A stretch of 64,000 nucleotides of DNA from CAWCTB01 sp963798275 (GTDB lineage Bacteria > Acidobacteriota > Terriglobia > Terriglobales > Acidobacteriaceae), in the NCBI GenBank assembly GCA_963798275.1, contig CAWCTB010000030.1, positions 62,001 through 126,000 on the forward strand, written 5' to 3'. Positions 1-8,566 of this stretch are shown here, in pieces (positions within the stretch are counted from its first letter, which is position 1; each line of letters starts with the position of its first letter). Position numbers and translations under genes: made by a program. The notes beneath the pieces are model-generated. The model was not told the origin of the DNA and did not search any database. It saw only the letters and a program-made list of their open reading frames with translations.

Positions 1-642
1 CCTTTGGCGAATGCGCCCTTTGTGGCCACGGTGAATGCCGAGTGGACCCGCCAACTCCCGGACGCGACCACTATCACGTTGAAGAACCATCGGATTCTAA
101 TGCGAGATAGCAAGGGCCGCATCTACCAGGAGCGTCGCCAGCTTACGTCTGACGGCGACCAGCAAGAAAGCCAGCTAACCCGGATTGAGATCAGCGACCC
201 GGCCCAGCACATTAAATACTTCTGCAGTCCGTTCAATCGCGTTTGCGTGCTCCGCGCTTATTTCATGCCCATCGCCGTGCCGGTTACCCCGGTGGGACCG
301 TTAGACAAGGGCTCCCGGTACCTCAGTCGTGAGGACCTGGGTAAAGAGCAGGTGAGCGGACTTGAGGCGATTGGTACGCGGGAGACGATCACGACCGATG
401 CGGGTGCCATGGGCAATGATGCGCCCGTTGCCATCACCAAGGAGTTCTGGTATTCGCCGCGACTCGACCTGAACCTGTCGGTGAAGCGCGTGGACCCTCT
501 GCATGGGACGCAGCTCATAACGGTCAATCCGATCCAGTTCGTCGAACCGGATCCAAGGATGTTCGCCCCGCCCGCAGGGTACAAAGTCGTCGACGAGCGC
601 GGACCGAGTGTGCAGGCGAAGCAGACGGGCCCCGCTCGCTAG
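1..642 (+). CDS. Conserved hypothetical protein, 5' end outside window
   Basis: The frame is already open at base 1, and Pro and Leu codons lie at the very edge, so the gene probably begins to the left and only about the last 213 codons are present. I see no catalytic motif and no membrane segment. The C-terminal part carries EFWYSPRLDLNL and then FVEPDPRMFAPPAGYKV. From memory this tail is common in uncharacterised acidobacterial proteins that occur as many paralogues; I cannot verify this here. No function is proposed. If the gene were complete, the TTG at 4 would be the only upstream start, and it has no visible ribosome binding site. Confidence 0.6.
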   Translation, partial: PLANAPFVATVNAEWTRQLPDATTITLKNHRILMRDSKGRIYQERRQLTSDGDQQESQLTRIEISDPAQHIKYFCSPFNRVCVLRAYFMPIAVPVTPVGPLDKGSRYLSREDLGKEQVSGLEAIGTRETITTDAGAMGNDAPVAITKEFWYSPRLDLNLSVKRVDPLHGTQLITVNPIQFVEPDPRMFAPPAGYKVVDERGPSVQAKQTGPAR

Positions 643-719
643 AGTCACAGCGGTGAGGGTGTCCGTAATTTCGAGCTGTAACTTTAAGTGGCGGCATTGC
701 GGAGAACGTCGTTACCTCA

Positions 720-773
720 GCGGCTGAAGCCGCACCTACCCATGCACTTTCGCGGCACGGCTGAAGCCATGCC
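720..773. repeat. REP-like pair of hairpins sharing a CGGCTGAAGCC core
   Basis: Two short palindromes lie close together in the gap between two genes. The first, 720-733, pairs GCGGCT with AGCCGC around a GA loop. The second, 754-773, pairs GGCACGGCT with AGCCATGCC around GA, with one mismatch. Both share the string CGGCTGAAGCC. This is the architecture of a repetitive extragenic palindrome. I recall similar strings in many acidobacterial intergenic regions, but only this copy was found in the window. Confidence 0.55.
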
Positions 774-824
774 CTTTCAAGACGAATTCGAGTTATTCAG
801 CGTAGTCCTGGAACACGACCCTAG

Positions 825-1478
825 CTAGCTGGGGTAGTGAAAGTGCACCAGGTGCTGCGAGGCGACAGTAACTCCGTCGCGGGTGGCGGGGCGGAAGCGC
901 CACTGCCGCAGGATGGCCAGAACTTTTTCGTCGATGCCGTAGCCAATTCCCTGCGTCAGCTTGAGACCGGTAACATTGCCCTGCTCGTCGATGGTGACTT
1001 CGACGATGACGTCGCCTTCGACTCCCGCCGGCAAGTCGGCGCGAGAGACCGGCGGATCGGGAAATACTTGCGGCAGCGCCGGCATGATGGCGGGGCCGGT
1101 CAGGGGAGTTCCCGGAACCCGTGAGCCCCACGGAGAGCCGCCATGGGCCGTGATCTCGGGAGCGTCAGGTGTGGTGGCGGCGGCCTCTTCCCGCTGGCGG
1201 GCAATCGGCTTCCGCGCGGGCGACGGCTGCTGGGCGGTGCGAACCCTGACCACTAACGGCTGGGGATTAGAATCGCGCGATTGCTCGGGGCCGAGGGGGG
1301 CGAGATAGACCACGCTGCCGGAGGAATAGGGCGTCCCGAGAGCGACTTCCGACGGCATGAGCGACACTGGAGTCGAGCGGTGGCCGAGCATCAGCAACAA
1401 CAGTCCATGGAGGACGAGCGAGGCAGCAAGCGCCGCTTGCCATCGCCTGGTTCCCGATCGCTGCAGTTCCGCGAACAT
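825..1478 (-). CDS. TonB-family energy-transducer protein
   Basis: The protein is about 217 residues. It has a short cytoplasmic N-terminus, one hydrophobic segment (residues about 13-31, LAASLVLHGLLLLMLG), a proline-rich periplasmic linker, and a C-terminal TonB-like domain (GDVIVEVTIDEQGNV, later ILRQWRFRPA). TonB proteins couple the proton-motive force of an ExbB/ExbD or TolQ/TolR motor to outer-membrane receptors. The reading frame is open further upstream to 1706, but that extension would overlap the phosphoesterase gene and lacks TonB features. I chose the ATG at 1478, directly before the membrane anchor. No motor genes are adjacent; the nearest tolQ/tolR pair is at 18 kb. Confidence 0.8.
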   Translation of the reverse strand: MFAELQRSGTRRWQAALAASLVLHGLLLLMLGHRSTPVSLMPSEVALGTPYSSGSVVYLAPLGPEQSRDSNPQPLVVRVRTAQQPSPARKPIARQREEAAATTPDAPEITAHGGSPWGSRVPGTPLTGPAIMPALPQVFPDPPVSRADLPAGVEGDVIVEVTIDEQGNVTGLKLTQGIGYGIDEKVLAILRQWRFRPATRDGVTVASQHLVHFHYPS

Positions 1479-1555
1479 GCTACCGCCTACCCTCCTCTGA
1501 TGGACGATTGTAGGGCCATTTCGTTTCAGGAATGCACGTTCCTTTGCTGCACGAG

Positions 1556-2869
1556 TTAACAGGCTGATGGTGTGAGCGGCGGATCCTGCGGCTTGACCAG
1601 CTCCGGGGCCGTGACACCATTCGCCGCGAAGTCGAGTGCATAAGCCAGGTTGGCGATGTCGGAGCTGGCGTCGCGCGCGGTCAAGGACTGCAGTCCCCAG
1701 CGCCACTCAATCATCTTCAGGATGGAGGTGTGGTCGTAGACCACGCTCGATATGCGAGGAGTGGCAGCGGTTCCGCGGGACCAAGGTGACACGATGATCG
1801 TGGGTACGCGAAATCCTAAACGCGCTTTCCCGTTCACGATGTCCGGGTCGACGGTGTTCGGAGCGGCCGCTCGGGGCGGCGGGATGTGCTCAAAGAACCC
1901 TCCACCTTCATCGTAAGTAATCACCAGGACGGTGCTGCTCCAAAGAGGACTGGCACTTAACGCGGCGTATATCTTCCAGAGGAAATGTTCGCCGCGCAGC
2001 ATGTTAGCGTGCGGGTGCTCGTCCTCGTCGTCACCATTGGTTGACCATCCGGGCTCCACAAAAGCGACGGAAGGCAACTGGCCTGCGGCCACTTCGGCGA
2101 AAAACTTACTGGAGTCGCTGCTGATATTGTCGTACTTCGGCCCCCAGATGCCAAGCACGCTCACGTTCTTGTAGTAGTAGGTCGCCGGAACTTTAGCGTC
2201 GGCGAGACGGTCCCAAATCGTAGGGAAAGTGCAGACGGGTCCTTCATTGACCAGGCGGTCGGTTTGCGCGGCGTGCAGGAACATCCGGTTGGGGTTGGTC
2301 GGGCCGAGGAATGAAGAGAAGTATCGGCTGCAGGTGGTGAAATTGCGGGCCAGCGCGGCGTGGAACGGCAGGTCCGGTTCCGCATAGTACGAGATAGCGA
2401 ACTTGTCGTTGCCGGCGGCACGCAGGAATCCATCCATCAGCCCATTGTTGTACTCCTGTCGAGTGCCATCGTAAGTGTGGTCGGGATCATGGAAACCGCA
2501 GCCCTGGTAGTCGCTGCCCAGCCGGGAAGTCGGAACATATTTGCCGTTCGTGTCGGGATAACTCAGGCCCGCCTGCATGCCGTCGGAACCCGGCAGCCAG
2601 CCTAGAAGATGATTAAAGCTGCGGTTCTCCAGCATGACGACCACGATGTGGTCGATACCCGACTTTTCGGCCGGAGGCAGCGACGGGAGACTGGCTGTGG
2701 CAGTTGGAGGTGAATTTGGTCCGACTGAGGAGCCCGAGGGTATATCGGGGACCAGAGACGAAGCAGGGGAGGACGATCCCCCCGAGCCGCAGCCCAGGAG
2801 GCCGCCAAACGCCATCGCGCCCGCAGTGCCGGCCATCAGGTTCAGAAAATCTCGACGTCGAAGTGGCAC
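1556..2869 (-). CDS. Tat-exported phosphoesterase (phospholipase C / acid phosphatase family)
   Basis: This 437-residue protein starts with a twin-arginine signal (MPLRRRDFLNLMAG), then a hydrophobic stretch ending in a lipobox-like LLGCGS, then a Ser/Pro-rich linker. The core begins with HIVVVMLENRSFNHLLG, the signature of the phosphoesterase family that includes bacterial phospholipase C and AcpA-type acid phosphatases. Further conserved elements are FLGPTNPNRMF and VITYDEGGGFFEH. Known members are metal-dependent and hydrolyse phosphodiesters or phosphomonoesters outside the cytoplasm; the substrate here is unknown. The Tat signal implies export of the folded protein, possibly lipid-anchored. 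The TonB-like gene follows on the same strand after 77 bases. Confidence 0.85.
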   Translation of the reverse strand: MPLRRRDFLNLMAGTAGAMAFGGLLGCGSGGSSSPASSLVPDIPSGSSVGPNSPPTATASLPSLPPAEKSGIDHIVVVMLENRSFNHLLGWLPGSDGMQAGLSYPDTNGKYVPTSRLGSDYQGCGFHDPDHTYDGTRQEYNNGLMDGFLRAAGNDKFAISYYAEPDLPFHAALARNFTTCSRYFSSFLGPTNPNRMFLHAAQTDRLVNEGPVCTFPTIWDRLADAKVPATYYYKNVSVLGIWGPKYDNISSDSSKFFAEVAAGQLPSVAFVEPGWSTNGDDEDEHPHANMLRGEHFLWKIYAALSASPLWSSTVLVITYDEGGGFFEHIPPPRAAAPNTVDPDIVNGKARLGFRVPTIIVSPWSRGTAATPRISSVVYDHTSILKMIEWRWGLQSLTARDASSDIANLAYALDFAANGVTAPELVKPQDPPLTPSAC

Positions 2870-3191
2870 TTTCGGACAGCTTTCCTCTTGTTGCTAGGGA
2901 CATCAGCGCGTCAGTCTCACGCGCCAAGAGAACCGGACCGAAGAAAAGGAAAACCCAGATCAGAGTTGCCAACTCACTTTGTCCTAATTCGGGCAACATG
3001 TCTATGACATTTTTGGGGGATGAACGGGGAGGTTGCTGCGGCAAGGGACGTTGCGATGATGCGGACCATTTGTCGGCCGGGAGCGAAACTTTCGTCCCTG
3101 CAGATCATCCACTCATTTGTTGCTGTTACAGCTAGCCCCCGCCGGAAGGTTCCGGGCTTACCACCATCGTGTAATACTCACAGAGTAGGAA
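2870..3191. other. Intergenic region between divergent genes, 322 bp
   Basis: This stretch separates the minus-strand phosphoesterase from the plus-strand DedA-rhodanese gene, so it should hold promoters for both. Near the right end TGTAATACT at 3170-3178 could be an extended -10 element for the DedA gene, but no convincing -35 lies 16-18 bases upstream. No coding sequence, hairpin terminator or RNA gene was recognised. Confidence 0.3.
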
Positions 3192-4196
3192 TTGGGCGCT
3201 TGTCCCTTGGCTGAAACAATCCAATTCGTGATTCAGTACGGATACCTGCTGCTGTTTGTTTGGGTATTGATTGAGCAGGCGGGCTTGCCGATCCCTGCCG
3301 CGCCGCTGCTGCTGGCCGCAGGCGCATTGGTTGGACAGGGCAAGATGAACTTCGCCCTGGTGGTGCTGGCGGCGGCTACCGGGTCGTTGCTTAGCGATTC
3401 AGCCTGGTACTACATCGGAAAGAAGCGCGGGCTGTCGGTTTTGCGGCTGTTGTGCAAGATTTCGCTGGAGCCCGACACCTGCGTCCGCTCTACGGAAGCA
3501 CGGTTTTCGCAGTTCGGCATGCGGACCCTGCTGTTCGCCAAGTTTGTTCCGGGGCTGAACACGGCAGCACCGTCGCTGTCGGCGGTTGTCGGCGTACCGT
3601 ACCTGCGCTTTGCGATGTTCGACTTCGCCGGCGCAGCACTGTGGGCCGCCTCGTTCTGCGCTCTGGGTTTGCTTTTCAGCCGGCAACTGGACGTGGTCGC
3701 GCGAGACTTGAATCAGCTAGGCTCCTGGACGCTATTGCTGTTTGTCGCGGCATTCATCGCCTACATAGGCTATCGCGTTTACGAGCGGCGGCGGTTCCTC
3801 AACAAGGTGAAGGGCGATCGCATTACTCCAGAAGAACTGAAGGTGAAGCTCGACTTGGGAGAGCCGCTGACGATCATCGACCTGCGGCATCCGCTCGATC
3901 TGCTGCCCGATCCACGCACGTTACCGCGAGCGCTGCGCATCTCGCCGGAGGATCTGGAGCACCGCCAAGGCGAGATCACCCGCGATGGCGAGATCGTTCT
4001 CTTCTGTACCTGACCGAACGAAGCCACCAGCGCCCGTGTGGCGCTGCAACTCCGGAAACATGGGATCAAGGGCGTGCGCCCGCTGCTCGGCGGATATCAC
4101 GCATGGAAAGAACTGGGCTATCCGCTAGAGACGGTCTACCCGGAAGAATCAGTGGTCGGCCCGGATGGCACGCTGACTGCCGACGGCGCGGCGTAG
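3192..4196 (+). CDS. DedA membrane protein fused to rhodanese domain; in-frame TGA at catalytic Cys (candidate selenoprotein)
   Basis: Residues about 1-200 form a DedA/SNARE-associated membrane domain (GLPIPAAPLLLAAGAL, FAKFVPGLNTAAP, several hydrophobic segments). Residues about 215-315 form a rhodanese domain. At 4011-4013 the codon is TGA, yet the same frame continues to TAG at 4194-4196 with clear rhodanese sequence: LFCT, then TGA, then PNEATSARVALQLRKHG, then LLGGYHAWKELGYP. Aligned with the rhodanese loop C-x5-S-A-x2-A-x2-L-x3-G, the TGA falls on the catalytic cysteine. A stem-loop 21 bases downstream fits a bacterial SECIS. The product would be 334 residues with selenocysteine at 274. 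Alternatives are a TGC-to-TGA sequencing error or a nonsense mutation. Start is uncertain between TTG at 3192 and TTG at 3207. DedA proteins take part in membrane lipid flipping and homeostasis; rhodaneses transfer sulfane sulfur. Confidence 0.75.
4028..4046 (+). promoter_or_regulatory. SECIS-like stem-loop downstream of in-frame TGA
   Basis: CAGCGCC (4028-4034) pairs perfectly with GGCGCTG (4040-4046) around the five-base loop CGTGT. Twenty-one bases separate the TGA at 4011-4013 from the loop. Bacterial SECIS models call for a short GC-rich upper stem, a small apical loop with a G in the first two positions, and about 16-37 bases from UGA to the loop. All of these are met. GC-rich coding DNA forms such hairpins by chance quite often, so this is support and not proof. 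Confidence 0.45.
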
Positions 4197-4215
4197 TCGG
4201 CCGCCGCGAACTGCT

Positions 4216-5628
4216 TCATCTGAAGAGCCGCATCAATCCTTTCGCGGGCAAATCAGGCACAAGAAACTTCTGCTTCGCACCCGTCGACGCGGCAAGAGCC
4301 TCGGCCGCTCCGTAGCCGCTGCGAACCGCACCCTCCATAGTGGAGGGCCATCCGGTCGAGGTCCAATCGCCGGCCAGAAACAGGCGCGGCCAGGGACTGG
4401 TGTGCGAGGGGCGATAGGCGTCGCTGCCCGGCGATGGCGAAAAGGTCGCATGCACTTCCTTGATGACCGTGGCCTTTATCAGTTTGGCTTGGCGAACCGC
4501 CGGGAAGAATTCCGCCAATTCCTTTACGGCAAGATCGATGATCTCCGCTCGTGACAGCTCTACCAGCGACTTCGAAGAACTGACGACGAGTTCGAGGTAG
4601 CTGCCGTTCTGCGGCGACTCGCGGCGGGTGGCGAGGATCTTCGACTTCTGGAACATCCACTGGATGGTGCGCTCGAGCAGCACTGCGTGTTCCAGGGGGG
4701 TGACCTCGCGATCGAACCACAGATGAATGCCAGTGATAGGCGACGTGCCGAAGGAGCGGGCCTGCTGCCGCAGTGGCTCGAGTTCGGGAATATCAGGCAG
4801 CAGCTTCTCCAACCTGCTGAACGGAGTCGCCAGAATGGCGTAGTCGGCGTGAACATCTTCTCCTCCCACGCGGAGCAGTACGCCATCGTTCGTCGCCAGG
4901 ATCGAGTCCACCGATGAGCGAAGGTGCACCACGCCACCATGGGCGCCGATGTAGGCCGCTGCCTCGCCATAGAGTTGCGACAGAGGAACGGCAGGTATGC
5001 CCATGCGTCCAGCCTCCGCCGACTTCAGGAAGGAATCGCGAAAGACGAGTGCGGCGTAGTGCACGGAAACGCGATCCAGCTCTTCGTTCAATGCGCTGAT
5101 GAGCACGGGCGCCCAGAAGCGATCGATGGATTGCTGCGTCTGGCCATGACGCCGGAGCCAGCTCATGAAGTCAAGGCCGTCGTCGGCTGGGAGCGCGGGC
5201 ATCAGAGCCAGGAGAGCGCGCGCGATCGCCAGCTTGTCGCTGAGATCGAGCACGCCAGAGCACAGGAATGAAGGCGAGGCGTGCAGCGGGGCCGGCAATG
5301 AGCCGGGCTTCAGAGTGGAAGAGCGACCGCCGGGAAGAACGAAGGTGATCTCGTCGTACCAGCGAATCTGGTCTTCGACGCCGAGGCGGCGGTAGAAGTC
5401 GATGAGATTGGTGCAGCAGCCCAGCAAGACATGCTGGCAGTTGTCGATGACCTCGCCAGTGCCGGGAAGTTCGTACGACGAGGCACGGCCGCCAAGATAG
5501 GGACGCCGCTCGAAGAGTTCAACGTGGTAACCGGCATCGGCCAGCGCGCTGCCGGCGGAGATGCCGGCCAGTCCTCCGCCAATGATGGCCACAGTTGGCG
5601 GGCCCGTGTTGTTGCTGGTGAGGGTCAT
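4216..5628 (-). CDS. hpnE: Hydroxysqualene dehydroxylase HpnE (FAD-dependent)
   Basis: This 470-residue flavoprotein has an N-terminal Rossmann dinucleotide motif (VAIIGGGLAGISAGSAL, then ELFERRPYLGGRASSYE) and the C-terminal FAD motif FLAGDWTSTGWPSTMEGAV typical of amine-oxidase/phytoene-desaturase relatives. NCQHVLLGCCTNL near residue 62 is typical of HpnE. HpnE reduces hydroxysqualene to squalene, the last step of the HpnCDE route from farnesyl diphosphate. It is the last gene of the minus-strand hopanoid operon. Its ATG overlaps the hpnD stop by four bases (5625-5628), suggesting translational coupling. The frame is intact. It converges with the DedA-rhodanese gene. Confidence 0.93.
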   Translation of the reverse strand: MTLTSNNTGPPTVAIIGGGLAGISAGSALADAGYHVELFERRPYLGGRASSYELPGTGEVIDNCQHVLLGCCTNLIDFYRRLGVEDQIRWYDEITFVLPGGRSSTLKPGSLPAPLHASPSFLCSGVLDLSDKLAIARALLALMPALPADDGLDFMSWLRRHGQTQQSIDRFWAPVLISALNEELDRVSVHYAALVFRDSFLKSAEAGRMGIPAVPLSQLYGEAAAYIGAHGGVVHLRSSVDSILATNDGVLLRVGGEDVHADYAILATPFSRLEKLLPDIPELEPLRQQARSFGTSPITGIHLWFDREVTPLEHAVLLERTIQWMFQKSKILATRRESPQNGSYLELVVSSSKSLVELSRAEIIDLAVKELAEFFPAVRQAKLIKATVIKEVHATFSPSPGSDAYRPSHTSPWPRLFLAGDWTSTGWPSTMEGAVRSGYGAAEALAASTGAKQKFLVPDLPAKGLMRLFR

Positions 5629-6539
5629 TGCAAACGGCGCAGGAATCCTTTCGCCAGCACGCTGAGTTTCTCGGCGGTACTCAAGCGCACGCGCTCGGAG
5701 AACACGTCGTAGTTGCGCGCGGCAATGCGCTCGAGCAGGCGATGATAGATCTCCACCAGGGTCCAGAGCGCGGGCTGGCTGTCTTCGTCGATGAACGGCA
5801 GCAACTCCTGGGCTGAGCGGTAATACTGGCGCGCGCGCTCCGCCTCGAACTCCAGAACCGGACGCCAGGCAGTGGCGGCGCTGCCGTTCAGGAGAGTGTG
5901 GCTGTCGATGCCGAAACGCGCCATATCTTCGCGCGGAATGTAGACGCGTCCCAGTTCGCCGTCTTCCTTCACATCACGAATGATGTTGGTGAGCTGGAAG
6001 GCGACTCCAGTCTCCTCGGCCAGCTTTTCCGCCTTGGGATCGCGATAGCCGAAAATTCGAATGCAAATCAAACCGACGACCGAGGCTACGTGATAGCAGT
6101 AGTCGTAAAGCTGGTCGAAGGTCTCATACTGCAGGCTGGGTGCGCGCTTGTTCGTCGGCTCGCCGGTTAGCGGCGGCGACAGATCCAAATCCATTGCCGT
6201 GCCCTGCACCAGTTTTTCGAGCAGCTCGAGCGGGATATTGAATTCTCTTTGCGAGTCGGCCAGGGCCAGCAGGACAGGGTCGTCCGTGGTCTCGCCTGCG
6301 ACCACGCGACGGAGAGCGTTCATCCAGTCGTCCAGCTTCGCGCGGCGCTGCTCGAGGGGAATGGAGGGGTCGTCGGAGATGTCGTCGGCGTGGCGCATGA
6401 AGGCGTAAACCGCCGAGAGGGCATCGCGCTTGCGGCTGGGGAGGACCAGGAAACCGTAGTAGAAGTTCCTGGCTGCCGAGCGCGCGATGTGACGGCAGAC
6501 GCTGTAGGCGGCCCGCAGTTGCAGCGGGTGCTGGCTCAC
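5625..6539 (-). CDS. hpnD: Presqualene diphosphate synthase HpnD
   Basis: This squalene/phytoene-synthase family protein is 304 residues. It carries the two aspartate-rich Mg-diphosphate motifs, near the N-terminus as MRHADDISDD and later as QLTNIIRDVKEDGELGRVY. HpnD condenses two farnesyl diphosphates to presqualene diphosphate. I chose the GTG at 6539 (VSQHPLQLRAAY) over upstream ATG codons because it overlaps the hpnC stop as GTGA (6536-6539), the tight coupling seen elsewhere in this operon. It lies between hpnC and hpnE, the usual HpnCDE order. Confidence 0.92.
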   Translation of the reverse strand: MSQHPLQLRAAYSVCRHIARSAARNFYYGFLVLPSRKRDALSAVYAFMRHADDISDDPSIPLEQRRAKLDDWMNALRRVVAGETTDDPVLLALADSQREFNIPLELLEKLVQGTAMDLDLSPPLTGEPTNKRAPSLQYETFDQLYDYCYHVASVVGLICIRIFGYRDPKAEKLAEETGVAFQLTNIIRDVKEDGELGRVYIPREDMARFGIDSHTLLNGSAATAWRPVLEFEAERARQYYRSAQELLPFIDEDSQPALWTLVEIYHRLLERIAARNYDVFSERVRLSTAEKLSVLAKGFLRRLQ

Positions 6540-7490
6540 AGCAGACGTCCCAGTGCCGCCCGCGCCAGCAGCCACAGCTTGCGTCGCTTGGAAATGACGG
6601 GCCGCTGCGAGAGGACGTCGTAACCCTGACGTTCAATCGCGTTGAGAATCTCCATGCCGCCACGGCTGAACAACTCGATATCGAGCGCCAGCCGGCGGTC
6701 GACCATTTTGGGCAGAGGCAGGCCACGGCGAAACCAGTCGCGCGCACGCTCCACTTCGAACTGCATCAGGGCGAGGAATTCCGGGGTGGCGTGGCGCTCC
6801 GCAATCATGGATTCGTTCACGCCAAAGCGCGCGAAATCTTCCAGCGGCAGATAGATGCGGCCCTTGGAGAAGTCGGCGGCAACATCCTGCCAGAAATTGG
6901 CCAGTTGCAGCGCCGTGCAAGTGTAGTCCGACAATTGCTGCCGTTCGCGGTCGCCGTAGCCGCACAGGTACAGCACCAGGTGGCCGACGGGGTTGGCGGA
7001 ATATTGGCAATAGCCCAGCAGGTCGTCGAAGCGTGGATAGCGGGTTACGACCTGGTCCTGGCGAAAGGCGCGCAGCAGATCGGAGAATTCGTGCTGCGGA
7101 ATATGGAAACTCCTGTACCGTCTGGCGCAAGGCCACGAACACCGGATGCCGCGGCTCGCCGGAATAACACTGCCCCAGCTCCGTTTCCCACTCGTCCAGC
7201 AGACTCAGCGACTGTTGCTTGTCGCCGACCTCGTCGCCGAGATCGTCGGAGATCCGGCAATAGGCATATACGTTGTAAAAGTGCTGGTGGAGGCGCTTGG
7301 GCAGGAACCAGGTCACGACCGAGAAATTTTCGTAATGCGAGTGCGCCAGCCGCGAGCAGTAAGCCTGGGATTCCGTCAGCGACGGCGCATGCTGGGGGAT
7401 GGCGTACTCCGGCGGAAGCGCCTGCCAACCCGAGGCACTCGACAAAGAGGTGGGTGCTTGCACCCGGTCGTCGATCGGCACAGAAGACAC
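6536..7490 (-). CDS. hpnC: Hydroxysqualene synthase HpnC (one frameshift)
   Basis: HpnC is a squalene/phytoene-synthase family enzyme that converts presqualene diphosphate to hydroxysqualene. The N-terminal part (HYENFSVVTWFLPKRLHQHF, then YCRISDDLGDE) is in one frame. The C-terminal part (LCGYGDRERQQLSD, ALQLANFWQDVAADFSKGR) is in another. The frames join near 7105, where the minus strand reads GAGTTTCCATATTCC; dropping one C restores QEFHIPQHEFSDLLRAF. The total length of 955 bases is 3n+1, consistent with one inserted base, and both aspartate-rich motifs are kept. It starts 24 bases after the upstream dehydrogenase gene. I read this as an assembly indel in a working gene. Confidence 0.88.
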
Positions 7491-7514
7491 GAATTGATGG
7501 TCGAACCGGGGCGC

Positions 7515-8565
7515 TTATTGCCCGGGGATAATGGCGGTCTTGATATCGCCGTTGCGGTTCAGCATGTGCCGCAGCACCTGCTGCAATCGCGAAAGCGGCG
7601 CCTCGCCGGTGATGTAATCGGTGCCCTTGATCTTCTTTTCGCAAATCAGGGCAAAGGCCTTGCGCACGGTTTCCGGCGTGTGATGGAACGTCGCCTTCAG
7701 GGTCAGCTCGTTGTAGTGCAAGCGCTGGGTGTCGAGCGCCACCTTGGTTCCGCTGGCGCATCCGCCGAAGAAATTCACGGTACCGCCCTTGCGCACCATG
7801 TCGATCGTCCACTCCCAAGCCTGCGGACGTCCCACTGCCTCGACGACGATGTCGCAACCGCGGCCATCGGGGGTAAGCCGTCGTACCGCCTTCACCGGAT
7901 CGTCCACAGCGGTGATCTGCACGGCATCGTCGGCGCCGACGCGCTTGGCGGCATCGACCTGCGAATCGCGCTTGACGACGGAAATCACGTTACAGCCGGT
8001 GAGCTTGGCGACTTGCACAAACATCAGTCCAATCGGGTCCGGCGCCAATAACGGCTACGCTGTCGCCGATCTCCATCTTGGTTTCGTGCAGGCCACGCAA
8101 TACGCAGGCCAGCGGCTCCACCATCGCGGCTTCTTCGAAACTCACGTGCTTGGGGATAGCCAGCATGTTGGTCTCGACAATGCGGCGAGGGATGCGAATG
8201 TATTCGGCGTAGGCTCCGTTATTGAACAGCAGGTCGTCGCAGAGGTTCTCCTGGTGCTTGGAACAGTAGAAGCACATGCCGCAGGGGGCCGAGTTCAGGG
8301 CGACGACACGCATGCCCTTCATGAAGCCCTTGACGTTGGGACCGACCTCTTCGATAACACCTGCCAGTTCGTGACCAAACAGCGCCGGAGGAACGATCAT
8401 GCGCGCATGGTAGCCGCGCTGGTAGACCTTCAGGTCGGTGCCGCACGTCAACGCGACCTGCACCTTGACCAGCACCTCTCCCTCGTCCAGCTTGGGAATC
8501 GGTACTCTCTCGATTTTGACGTCCTCTTTGCCATAGAGGACCGCCGCAGTCATGTGTCCGTTCAC
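7515..8565 (-). CDS. Zinc-dependent alcohol dehydrogenase, MDR family, hopanoid operon copy 2 (one frameshift)
   Basis: This is a medium-chain dehydrogenase of the threonine/sorbitol dehydrogenase type. It has the catalytic-zinc region TCGTDLKVYQRG and FGHELAG, the four-cysteine structural zinc loop PCGMCFYCSKHQENLC, and a nucleotide-binding motif VIGAGP. The frame breaks near 8039 at a run of three C on the minus strand (GGACCCGATT). Removing one C gives GAGPIGLMFVQVAKL and the rest of the protein. The length is 3n+1. It lies two bases after the first dehydrogenase gene and just upstream of hpnC. The substrate is unknown; its position suggests a role in hopanoid or isoprenoid metabolism, which is inference. 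Confidence 0.85.
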
Positions 8566-8566
8566 T

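Noticed and set aside
1479..1706. Longer N-terminus for the TonB-like protein
   Set aside because: It would overlap the phosphoesterase gene and adds Arg/Gly-rich residues ahead of a normal membrane anchor.
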